The position numbers and the translations under genes are program-made. Shown here in pieces: positions 10,318 to 21,297 of a DNA stretch of 64,000 bases. A model generated the notes under the pieces. It was not told where the DNA came from, ran no database searches, and saw only the letters and a list, made by a program, of their open reading frames with translations. Source of the stretch: Vanrija pseudolonga (Eukaryota > Basidiomycota > Tremellomycetes > Trichosporonales > Trichosporonaceae); NCBI RefSeq assembly GCF_020906515.1, contig NC_085850.1, forward strand, positions 2,542,001-2,606,000, read 5' to 3'. Within the stretch, counting starts at the first letter, position 1. The number at the start of each line of letters is the position of its first letter.

Positions 10318-13300
10318 TTACTCATCGTCGTCGACGTCGGTGGTGTGCGTCGAGCTCGCAGGCGACCGTGTCGCCTTGATATACCCGACAACCTGCTCAA
10401 TCGTCTCGAGCAGCTGCGCCGACAGCGACGGTGATCTCTGAGCCCGGCGAGGCAGCGTGGACGATGGTGCAAGTGCGTACGTGGCAACGGTGCTGCGGCC
10501 GCTCGGCGCCTGGACTGCAAGGGCAAAGGCCTGGCTGTAGTCTGGAGGTCCGTGTCAGTAACAACCCAACCAGCAGCTCCCGAGTACACTCACTGCCCCA
10601 ACCAGACACTTCGCGCACGTCGTCGACAGTTCCCAGGCCGCCATCTGCCGCCGCGACAACGCGGAAGCGCACGGGCTCGGCTTTGCGAGCCTTGTAACGG
10701 AAGAAGCCTGGGCGTTCGCTCACAGGCGCCGCGAGAAGAACCATGTCGTTGAAGACGAGGAGCGTGAGGGCATCCTCGCCACGGATTTTGCGGATAGAAC
10801 CAAAGCTGCGTGGGGGTGAAATAGGCTTCTCCATGATGGAAGTAAACGAGGGTGATCGTGAGACCGACGTCAGAGGACGGTCCTTTTGCTGGATGGGCGA
10901 AGTCGCCCGAGAGGAAGACCGGACCGATGGGGACCGGATAGAAGAAGCCACCGACGAAGGGGTAGTCGACCAGAGACCCTGCGAAGGTGTCTCCAAGTGA
11001 CCCGACGAGGCCGTGTGGGTGGAAGAGTCGGATGCGCGCGGCGCGGCCGAGCTGCCACCACCACCAAAGGTTTGGCGAAGAGAGCGCACGCTGCCAGCAC
11101 GACTCAAGCTTGGCGTCGTGGGTGCACTGTCCTTGAAGATGCGGACGACTTGGGATCTATCGATAAGCCTACGTCCATGCGTGGCCAGCACGAATCCAGC
11201 GGGAAGCCCGTCCAGCGTGGCTTCAAGGGCGGTCAACTGCTGGAAATCGTCCGAACGGCCCTTGGTGTCCTGCAGCGTGGCCAGGATGACTTCCGTCGTG
11301 TCAATCAGGTGAACAACCGCCTCATGGGCAGGGTGCGACGAGGGTGTGGCGTCAAGCAGGCGCTAAAGAAGGAAGTGAGATCAGCATCAGAACACACCCT
11401 AAAACCTTACCTTGAGGAAGAGGGGGTACTTGGTCAAGCGCTGCACAGGCTTGAGAAGCATGCTTCCGAGGCTGAGCGAGCCGAGCGCCTTGTCGCGCGT
11501 CTGCATGCGCAAAAACTCGCCAAACGTGCTCGAGTCGTCTCGGCTCGACTCTTCAATGAGCTGGCAAATCGGGTTGAACAGCACAAGGTAGGGCTCGTGG
11601 CACGCCAATCGCGCCACCCACAAGCCAAACTGATTGACAAAGTCGCCGACGTCGAGGATCTCGTTGGATCGGCGGCGCAGGCGATGCAGCGAGGTGGAGA
11701 TATCGGCGTGCGTCTGGGTGATCATCTCGAGTGACTCGAACAGCTTGCAAGCGCCCGGTGGCACGCCCGACATCCAGTCGCCGTGTGGAGTGCGAAGTGG
11801 CGTGACAAACAATCGCAGCACATCCCGACAGGAGCGGACAAAAGCGGCTTCCGTCTCGCACAGCTCCCACATGACCTCCTGGCGGTTGATCTCGTTGGGG
11901 CCATCAAAAGACTCGAAGATTTTCTTGTACACGCCGTCGTTGGCCAGTGACTCGCGCCAGGACGGCGCAGAGTCCTCGTCGTCAAAGGGCAGTGGCGTTG
12001 TGGGGCGAAGCGACTTGCTGTAACCCGAGTGGGCGACGGCAAACGACTCTTTGCGCTGGCGTGACGGACGCGGAGGCTGGCGAGGCACTGCTGGTGCGTT
12101 GAGGCGTGTTGTCGATGGCTTCTTTTTCAGTGCGACCGAGTTTACTCGCTGAACGATGCGAGGGGGCGACGCCTGTGTCGACGCCGCCGCGACGGCCGCA
12201 GCCGCGAGCGACTTGACCTTTTCCAGTGGTGCGAGGCCCATTGGGGGTGAAATCGGTCGCTCAGTCCACTGTTCGGGACCTCTGGACAAAGGACGCACTG
12301 GCCAGCCGGCAGGATTAGACGCGTCGAGGTCACGGTTCTCAACCACATTGACCATGGATCGACTAAACTTGCGGGTGCGTCGCAACCTGTTGTCAGACTC
12401 GGCGTCGGGCAACTGGCTGGGCGGCAGTGAGACGGTGCTGTCGTTTGATGGGGTGATGGAGGAGAGATCGGCAGCCTGGAACTTGTGGCCAAGTGAAAGG
12501 CGGCTGAGCTGGGGCGGCTCGCCACCCTGCGCCCAGTAGACACTGTCGCTACCGCTGGCGTCCGACTTCTCGACAATGCTCCAGGGCTGCTCAAAGTTGA
12601 GCGTCTTGACGAGACCTCTGATAGCGTTGAGGCGGCGCTTGCGAGAGATGGGCGACTGTTCGGAAGCGGTTGGTGAGCTGAGTGAGCCGTCAAGGTGACG
12701 TGGAGAAGTGGGCGTCGAGTCGGTGATTGTACGAGCAGATCCAGCTGTTGTCGGCGTGTTGTGATCAAAGCTGGGGAGCGGAGGCCCGAGCAAACTCGAA
12801 ACGCCGTTTGCAAAGGACAGTCTGGGGACGCCACGGCGGTTCTCGCTGACTCTGATGGAAGGCCCAGACTGGGTAGATTCGACACTTGAGCGGCGCCGCT
12901 CAACACTCGACTGGCGATCGTAGCTCGACCTGCGGTCGAGCGAGTGCCGATCCAGACTACGATCTGTAATAGAGAAGCGCTCGACGCTCGAGAGCTGTTC
13001 CAGACTTGAACGCGGTTCGATGCTCGAGTGCGTGTGGTCGGAGCTTGATCGAGCAAAGTCTGGCGAGTCTGGCCTTGGGCCCGGGAAAGCAGTCTGTGCG
13101 GGCGTAGTCGGAGAAGGAGGGGCAGAATTGACGCGTCGACGAGAAGAGGAAGACGAGGCGCTGTCCTTTGACCTCAGCATCTTCTTTGAACGCGACACCG
13201 ACTGCGTCCACAGGGTACGGGTGGGGCCCTCATCTTCACCATCGGTGGTGCAGGTGATTGTGCGGGGCGGCAGAGTCGGGGGCAGCGGCGGCGGCGGTGA

Positions 13301-13867
13301 CGCAAGTGTCATGCTGTCATTCGCACTCGTCGCAGACGGAGAGTAGAGTGAGGGCGGAGATGGCCAGGCGGTGGTAGGGCTGCTGCTCTCGCTCTGGCGA
13401 CGAGGCCAAGGCGGGGCCGGCGAGTCTGAACCACCGTTGTTGTCGTGTGAGAATGCCGTAGAGTGGTAGGTGGTTGATTGTTCCGAGTCTGAGCAGATGT
13501 CGGAGAGGAGGGCACTGTCGGGGGATGACAGGGTGCTAAAGTAGAGAGAAGATGTTTGGCGGGATGCGCCGAGGTTGACGGGAACGGGGTGGTGAAGAGG
13601 GAGCGAAGGGCTGGTAGTGAGTCGAGGCAGAGGGGCGCGTGCAGAGCTGCGAGGAGGACGTGTTGGTGTCGTGCCAGCTGCTACGGGTGCAGCAGCAGCA
13701 AGAGCTGCGCCTGCCGCGCTGCCGCCGCGGCAGATGGAGTGCAGAGCAAGTGCCGTCTTTGGGACCTCGAGCTCGGGCGTAGTTGGCTCAGGATCAGAGT
13801 CGAGCGGTTGCGCAGAGGGCCAGTCGGACCTGATCAAAGCGGCCACCTTGTCAGGATAGTCGACGGG
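10318..13867 (-). CDS. RhoGEF (DH domain plus interrupted PH-like domain); 5' end unresolved
   Basis: This is a guanine-nucleotide exchange factor for a Rho-type GTPase. Exons on the minus strand are 13867-11411, 11362-10594 and 10541-10318, with introns of 48 and 52 nt. The first ~610 residues are a Ser/Pro-rich disordered region. The DH domain starts near EVMWELCETEAAFVRS and runs through SLGSMLLKPVQRLTKYPLFLK, which is the conserved DH helix. After it comes a PH-like segment (RLIDRSQVVRIFKD), then about 140 Ser-rich residues, then LTLLVFNDMVLLAAP and further strands. So the PH domain appears to carry a long insertion. The open frame has no ATG near its 5' end. A stop precedes codon CCC at 13867, and TTAG lies just before it, so an upstream first exon is likely. 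A GTG at 13846 is in frame but is an unlikely start. The target GTPase cannot be read from sequence. Confidence 0.85.
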
Positions 13868-16580
13868 CTAAGATCCAAAAGCCGAGTCGGGGTGGGAGCG
13901 AGAGGGAGATGCACGGAGAGTCGGGTCGAGAGAGATTGAGTTTGCGTTTGCAATGAAAGGACGAAGTGTGACGAAGTGGAGAAGAAGAGGGGCAGATCAG
14001 CTCGTGTTCTAATGACGAGGGCGGCGGTGACGGCGGCGGCGTGGCAGGCGGCGGTGTAGGGGGCGTCACTGGGTCCACTGGCTGCCTGTAACAGCATGGC
14101 AGCAATGACTAGCTGTGCCCTCCTTTGAGAGGCGCTAAAGCCAGCCAGTAGCCAGCAACAAAACGCACGTCCTACGGGCGGGTGGGGCGCGACAAATTGG
14201 CGTCGGGGGCCGAAGCGACGACGACGTTGAAAACAACGACGACGACGGCAACGGTGACCACGACTGCCTCGCATCCGTCACACGCCCAAGGCCACGCATC
14301 ACCCCTCGCATCATCCCGTCGCCCCTCCCTGCATGCTCGCTCCTCTCACTCCCTCACACACTCACCCCTTTGCCCGACTCATTTAACGCAAATGCCTTGG
14401 GTCCGTGTGGCAGGGTCATTGGCGGGGTCACTGGCGAGGTGCGCTGGTTTCGTCGAAGCATCATTGCAAAAGTGGCGGAGCGGCTGAGAGCCGGTCAGTG
14501 GGGGTGGGGGGCAGTGGGGGGGAGACACGCGACCTACCCTTGCGGTCTGTTCTTGTTGGGGTTGTTTGTCGGCAGTTGTTGACTGCGAGAGGAGGCTAGA
14601 GGCTAGCTGGCTGATCCAACTATACTGGTGTCGGAAGCGGTGTGGGTCAAAGGAGGGGATCAGCAAGTGTGTCTGTTCGTGTGGGGTGCGCGCAGCGTCG
14701 GCTTGGTGATTGTCGTTGTGCAGTGGGCGGGCGAGCGAGCGAGCGAGCGGATCGTTTCGTAGCGATAGAGAGCGTGTGGGGGGCGTGTAGTTCGTGGAGG
14801 TGATTCGGAACGGCCACAACGATGGCCAAGAGGTAGGTAGGTGGGGTGGTGGTGGTAGGGTGGGGGGCGGTGAGCTCGGCGGAGATGCCGAGATGTGGTC
14901 GATAAGGGAGGCTTGGGTCGGGAAGAGATTTTTAATCGTCGTCGATTTTGTTGGACCAGCCAGGAGGTAGGAGGTGTATGTGTGTTCAAGCAAGGAGCGA
15001 GGTCGTCAAACAACCATGCAGTAGCAAGCGAGCAGATTAGAAGTGAGGGAGGGGCGATGATGAGCTGCAGGTCCCTCCATTGCCAGGTTATCTGTAAAAG
15101 ACGGGGTGGGGCGGACACTGGGGCCACCGCCGCCATCTATCGAAATCTGAGGTAGGTCCCCAGATCATGTCAGTGAGTACGCAAGCGGCGGTGAGCAAAG
15201 TTGGGCGCGCGTGCAGATCGGGGCCCTGGGTCGTGAGCAGAGCAGAGCTAGCGCGAGCGAGCGAGCCGGCAAAGGCAAAAGCAAGGCCAAGCGGAGCGCA
15301 CCGCGACGCAAGACGAACGAGCACGGGCGGGGGGTGGGGGGGGGGGGGGGGCGCAACGCCTGCTTGGCCGCCTGCCCGTGGCTTGGGCGCACCACGACCA
15401 CCACCACTCGCAGCCGCTGCGCCTTGAGGCGTCCATGTGTCAGACGGACAATGCGAGAGCGTGTGTGCGGCTTGCGCGTGGCGTGGGCTGGCTGGCAGCT
15501 AGCAGTGCAGCCTGGCAGCCGGCATCAGAAGCAGCAAGCGAACGGCCCGGAAATATAATCTCGCTCACCACCCTCTTTTTTCTTGCCGCGCTGGGGTTAG
15601 CGGCTAGCCGGACGTGACGCACCTCGCAGGGAGCGATAACACGCCGCGGCACAGAGCAGTGGGTCGGGCTGCCTGACCATCGGTAACTGCAACTTGGCGC
15701 GCGTGCCGCGGCGTCGTCGGCTCGCGCGGCTGTCGGCTTGCTTGCAGCGGAGGAGGGAGCCTAACCTTGGTTTGGACCTGGCCTGGGCCTGGCCGTCACT
15801 CACTCACTCACCGCCGCTGCCGCCGCCCACCGTCGCCAGCCAGGCTAAACGCCAGACCTTGTTCCACAAATTGCAAGCACCCCCCTTCTGATTCCGACGA
15901 CTGGTCTGTTCCGAACTAGAATTACTCTAGATGGAACAATGACGCGCAGAACAAGGGTCCTCGACACGTCTCTGACGTACAGAGAGACGTCGAGTGAGGC
16001 ACAAATTTGGTGATGCATACATAAGTGACACTGCAGTGGAGCAGTGCTAGTAACAGTGGGTGGGTGGTAGAACAAAGGGGTCAAGACTTGCTCAACTTAC
16101 ATTGCCGGGTGCCGTGCTGTGCCTCTGTTCCGACGGCGGAGAATCAATCAGACACGGCCGCGCTGGGCAGTGGCGATCAATGGTGGGTGTGGTGAGTGGG
16201 TGGTGGCTGTCTCGGTCATGTCTCTCGGTCGAACTGATGATGATGCCTTGATGGGTGGCAGTGACTGGGTAGACCCGACTGCCTGACTGTCTCGCCGACT
16301 GAACTGACTGTAGGCTGTACTCTGACTGACTGTGGCCCATCACCGCATCACACACAGCCCATCAGTCATCCGTCTCATCATCATTCGGGTCACTCCCCGG
16401 TCGCTTGATTCCGATACTTTCAACTTTCTTGCTGCCGATGACGTGCGGTGACTGATGACTGACTGTGGACTGGAATATTTGATCCCGTCACCTTCCCTTC
16501 ACTCAGTGACTGCTTGCTCATGCGGACACTGACCGTCACCGACTTGCGCCCCACTTGCTTCTCCTCTTAAAGCAAAGCCC
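13868..16580. other. Divergent intergenic region between RhoGEF and glutaredoxin
   Basis: About 2.7 kb lies between the 5' ends of two divergent genes. It should contain both promoters and probably the missing first exon of the RhoGEF. Long minus-strand ORFs between 14379 and 15136 are Pro/Thr/His-rich and look like translated leader sequence. A G16 tract lies at 15336-15351. I see nothing else I can name. Confidence 0.5.
15336..15351. repeat. Poly-G tract (16 G)
   Basis: A run of sixteen G follows another short G run. It is seen directly, and length errors in assembly are possible at such tracts. Confidence 0.85.
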
Positions 16581-17261
16581 ATGTTCACAGCTGCTCGACG
16601 AGTAAACGTCCTCGCCGCTCACCTCTCACGCACAACCCCCATCGCCGCTCGCACACCTACCACCGGTAGCACTTTCAAAGTGGGCTCCTTCTTCTCCACC
16701 CCAGCCGTTACGCCTGCAGCCATGTCCGCCGCCAAGGAGCTTGTCGACAAGGCTATCGCCGAGAACCACGTTGTTGTCTTCTCCAAGTCGTACTGCCCTG
16801 TGAGTTTGCGCAGGTGGGGGTGTCAAGTGATGGGTTTGCTGTGGTGCCACGGTCGCTCACAGCCATTCCATCACTGACCGCCGACTCTGACTGAGCCATA
16901 CTGACGTATCAGTACTGCCGCCGCTCCAAAGCCACCCTCGCCGACCTGACCGAGGAGATCAAGGTGTTCGAGTAAGTCGCGCGTGGCGCCGAGGCAGAAC
17001 ATCACTGACACTTCCTCTAGGCTTGACGAGCGCGACGACGGCTGTGAGTAAACCCACTTGCCGCGATGCCGCTCCGCGCCGCGCGCCACCATCATTAGTC
17101 AGCTACTAACCCCCCACCCAGCGGCCATCCAGGCCTACCTCCGCGAGCTCAACGGCCAGAGCACCGTCCCCCACGTCTACATCGGCCAGCAGTTCATCGG
17201 CGGCAACTCGGACCTCCAGGCCATCCCCAAGCCCGAGCTCGAGAAGCGCATTAAGGCTTAA
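16581..17261 (+). CDS. Dithiol glutaredoxin (CPYC), with possible mitochondrial presequence
   Basis: This is a class I glutaredoxin that reduces protein and glutathione mixed disulfides using glutathione. Four exons, 16581-16799, 16913-16971, 17021-17043 and 17122-17261, give 146 residues. The active site CPYC spans the first splice junction (Cys72 and Cys75). TVPHVYIGQQFIGG carries the TVP cis-proline that shapes the glutathione site, and GGNSDL follows. The first ~47 residues are Arg/Ser/Thr-rich and lack acidic residues, like a mitochondrial targeting signal. A second in-frame ATG at 16722 (MSAAKEL) starts exactly where the conserved domain begins. Two products, mitochondrial and cytosolic, are therefore plausible, as known for yeast Grx2; here this is inference. 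The stop is TAA. Confidence 0.93.
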
Positions 17262-18075
17262 GTGGAGCTTTGATAGTCTTTGTTAGATGTATCTTTAATT
17301 GCCATGTGTTGGGCGTTGGGCGTCGGGTCTGGCTGGCGCTTGCTGAGTGGCTTGTGGCGCGCTGCCGCCTGACCTGGGCTACCTACAGCAGGCTTGTTAT
17401 TGTCGAGGGCTTGCACTACCGAGCAGTGCCAAGCTGCCAGTCGCTGGCGCGTAGTCAGTCATCCAGGATACCGAGGAACGACGACGTAGCTGTGGAATGT
17501 TTTACATGCCAGGGTGTGCGGTCTTTCCGGTCATCTGTATCCCGCTAATGTCAGATGTATTTTCCAACAAAATCAATTGTAATACAGCGGAAATGAGGCC
17601 AATAGCATTTTTGTAATGGCCGCCGTTTGCCGACGTCAATGACGGTGACGGCGACGGCCTCAACCCACTTGCCGCCTCCCCTCTTCCCCCACATTTGGGC
17701 TGCAGCAGATGCTCAGCTGATACCTGCAACCCTCTTGGCCGCCGCCATCTCGGTTGCCCGTTTCCGTCTCTCTCCTTCACTGCATCACATCCGCCGCGAC
17801 ACACTGCGCATCATCACTTGGAGGGAACTGGGCGCACCCCCGACACCGACCTTGTGCATTCCTCCATCTCGCTCGCAAAACAGCGCCAACAGTAGAGCAG
17901 CAGCAGCAGCAGCAGTTGCCCTGGCTGCGCGCCCCCCCACCCACCACCCCGCTCGATCCTCCCCTCTTCTTGGCCGTCCTCTCGGCGTACGCAGACACAC
18001 ACAACAAGCCACACTACCACCGCGCCCTGCGTGCTATCACCGCCGCATACATCTGCTGCAGCAACATCCTCAACC
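17262..18075. other. Intergenic and CT-rich leader of the transcription factor gene
   Basis: These 814 bases run between the glutaredoxin stop and the transcription factor start. The 3' half is C-rich and includes a short (CAG)n run near 17897-17915. It is probably the 5' leader of the downstream gene. I see no gene in it. Confidence 0.5.
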
Positions 18076-21000
18076 ATGAGCCGCCCAAACCTCGCAGGCC
18101 CCTCCCAGCCACCACTCGCACCTCCTCCTCCTCCATCATCCATCCCATCAGCGGCCCCGCCAAAAGCAAAACGGCCCCGCCAGTCCGGCCCAGACTCGGC
18201 AGCAGCAGCAAAGGCCACACCCTCAGTCATGCGCGCATCAACGTCAGCAAACCCCGGCCCGGGCGACCTCTCCAAAGTCCGCGCCTTTGCGGCCTGCCGG
18301 GCGTGCCGGCAGAAGAAGATCAAGTGTTTGCCCGGCCCCGCGGCAGCGACGGCAGCGGGCGGCACAGCGGCCTGTCAGCAATGTACCCAGTCCGGCACCG
18401 AGTGCGAGTACCAGCCCACACGCGACCGCGCGGCCTACTCGCGCGCATACGTCCAGGACCTCTCGGGCCGCGTGCAGGCTCTCGAGGCGTTGCATGCACG
18501 GCTCCTCCCTCTGCTGAGCGCGTACGAGGGCGGATCGCTGCCGTCACTCCCCGTTTCGACGCCCAAGAAGTGGGATGCCGGGAACCGGTCCGGCGTGGAA
18601 TCGGCCATCGGCTCGGCGATGCACTCGCCCCGCTCGCCGCGCTCAGACGGAGGCGACTCGGGCGAGGGCGAGGTCATGATGATGGCCGACGAGCGTGGCA
18701 ACTTCCGATACATCGGCTCGTCCAACACACTCAGCCTTATTGATTCGTTTGGAGGGCACCAGGAGGGACAGCATCCAGCCCTCCATCGCGAGTCGCTCGA
18801 CGGCATCGAGCCAAAGCCCAACCGTGGCTCGCCAGAGAACCACCCGTACTTTGGCGCTGTGGCTGGCGCTGGGTCTATCGGCTCGGTATTCCCCGGCCTC
18901 GAGGAGGCCATCTTCCCCCCGCGCGCCGATGCCGAGAAGATGATCGACGCGTACTTTGTGGAGGTGCACCCCGTGCTGCCAGTAGTCAACGAGCACGACT
19001 TCCGACGCGACTTTAACACGCTCATGGATAAGGTTGAGGTCGGCGACTTTTCGGGCCTCAGCGGTGGGGTGAGTTTGAGCCCTACGGGCGCAGGCGCAGC
19101 TGCTGACTACGCCCCCAGTTCATGTCAGTCGTCTTTGCAATGTTTGCCCTCGGCGAGAGGGTGATTGTTGTGGGACGGGCGTACCGCCGCGAGTGCACAA
19201 AATTGCGTGAGGGCCGTGCAGACGACGACACGCTGCTGCCAGGAGAGGCCGAGGCCGGCGTCATTTGGTTTGAACGGTCTCAAGTCCTGCATTTCTCGAC
19301 TATACGCGAGATCGACATCCACCAGGTCCAATGCTTGACACTGCAAGCATCGTTCCAGGCCGCCGTCAACGCCATGCCCATGAGCTGGCTGTTGGCCAGC
19401 CAGGCTTTGCGCATCGCCATGGACATTGGCCTCCACGTGAGTGACACCATATGGCCAATTTCCGTGGCCAGGTCGCTTGCCGAAATTGGGCCCCGGCGAC
19501 TGCCCCACAATCTCCACATCCCCACCTGACCAAGGCACTGATGATCACAGCGCGCGGCCCCAAGGTTCAAGGTCAGCTATGCTATCAAGCAGCTCGGTTC
19601 GCGATGCTGGTGGGCCATCTACGGCCTCGAGAGGTGAGCTGGTACGCGCCTCCATTAGCTCACACCAGATTGATTTCCATCACGCTCGGTCGGCCCCTCG
19701 GCTGTGATGACCGTGATGTCGATGTCGCGTACCCTGTCGAGATCGACGATGCGGCTCTCCACGCGCTCGGGGACACTCAGGCCGAAGACGTCGGCGATAT
19801 TCCTCCCGAGCCCCAAGAGTCAACAATGTCGGGATTCGTCGCGCTCACAAAGCTTTGCAAGATTGCCGGCAGAGTCTCGCAGGTGCTCTACCGGCCGTTG
19901 AACGGACGCTCGGTCAACGACCCATCGTGGGCCACGAGCCAGCAGAAGACGTTTGACAAGCTCGACAAGATGCTTCGCGACTGGCTTGAGCACGAGGTGG
20001 TAAGTTGGCTCGGAAGCCTTGGCATAAGCTCGGAATCGTGTGGTGGTGGCCAAAGCTGACGCTGTGACAGCCGAAAAAGTACAAGGACCCGTCCCCCTCT
20101 CGGCCCGTCTCTCTCATGTCGGCTGTCCTGTCCAATGCCTACTTTGCCGTGCTCATCACGTTGCACCGCAACCTCCTCCCCTCCAACCCCGACTTCCCGC
20201 GTCCCAAGCCCGTCGCGTCGTCTCAGTCGCTTGCGCACTGTGTCGACGCGGCGCGTTCGGTTATCCACGTCGCAGCGCAGTCCAGAGTCATGGTGCCGGT
20301 ATCCCACCACATCGCCGTGTTCTGCCAGTACCTCTGGTCATCCTCGGTTATTCTCTTACTGTGCGAGGTCAGAGCCAAGGACCAGGTCGTCGTCGACGCG
20401 GTCGGTGCGCAGATCGACTCGTGCCGCTCCTCGCTGCGGACGCTGGAGCCAGCGTGGCCCGGGTGCAGGAAGCTCCGTGAGCTTCTCGGCGACGTGGAGA
20501 ACAGGGCCAAGGAGGTACGCGCCGGACTGGGGCGTCCAGCCGCAACAAACAAGAAGCGCAAGTCGTCTTCTGCCGACTCGCAGGACGCCAAGGCGCGGAG
20601 GCAGAGCAAGGCGTCCAACGCGTCGGCATCGGGTGCCACCGTCGTCCCCGGAGAGTGGAAGCACCCCTCGTCTATCCGGGAACGGTCGTACGAGACGTCG
20701 GACGCGCGCACGCCGCTCCAGCCGCCCGCGACGCACTTCTCGACCCCTGCCGTCCCAGAACACGTCGCAGGTGGCATTGACATGCCGCTGCCGACCTTCG
20801 ACCTCTTCGACGTCGGCGACATGAACTTTGACGGCTTGGAGATGCTGAGCGGGTTCACGTCCAACGACCCATGGAACGGCGAGACGGCTCTCGCGGTCCC
20901 GCCACAGCAGACGCCGCAGAGCCAGGGAGGGCAGGGCAACCATGTCTCGCCGAACGGGCCGAGAATGAGCTTTGCGTCGGCCGGCTCGTCGGGCCCCACG

Positions 21001-21210
21001 CCGCCGATGTCGAGCATGATCAACACTACCACGCCGTCGCCGTCAGTCAGCACCGGCACGGCGCCAGCGCAGAACCAACCATCGTGGTTCAACGGCGCAA
21101 CACTCGACCAGGCCCAGACGCCTACGGTTGAGATTTCGGAAATGTGGGCTCAGATCGCCGGCACCAGCTTTGACTGGGAGGCCGACCCGACTGTGCCGTT
21201 CAACATTTAG
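18076..21210 (+). CDS. Zn2Cys6 transcription factor with fungal-specific regulatory domain
   Basis: This is a fungal zinc-cluster transcription regulator. Five exons, 18076-19068, 19119-19436, 19551-19633, 19669-19999 and 20071-21210, give 954 residues. Residues ~70-115 hold the DNA-binding cluster: CRACRQKKIKC, then an unusually long Pro/Ala/Gly loop, then CQQCTQSGTEC. A leucine-containing heptad-like stretch follows (YVQDLSGRVQALEALHARL), typical of a dimerisation element. The middle part, from AEKMIDAYFVEVHPVLPVVN through SWLLASQALRIAMDIGLH and WWAIYGLERLISITLGRP, is the fungal_trans (PF04082-type) domain. The C-terminus is disordered and Ser/Pro/Gln-rich with acidic hydrophobic patches (LPTFDLFDVGDMNFDGLEML), which could activate transcription. 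The 35-nt third intron (19634-19668) is very short. Target genes cannot be inferred. Confidence 0.92.
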
Positions 21211-21297
21211 TGGTGGTTGGTGTAATAGGGATGATGATGGATTCTTAATACTGTAATACAATGGCAACTATGGTAGGTATGGCACGTCGTGGCTACT

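Noticed and set aside
14379-15136. Overlapping minus-strand frames upstream of the RhoGEF
   Set aside because: They are Pro/Thr/His-rich, repetitive and in different frames; they look like leader sequence. A real first exon may be hidden here but cannot be picked.
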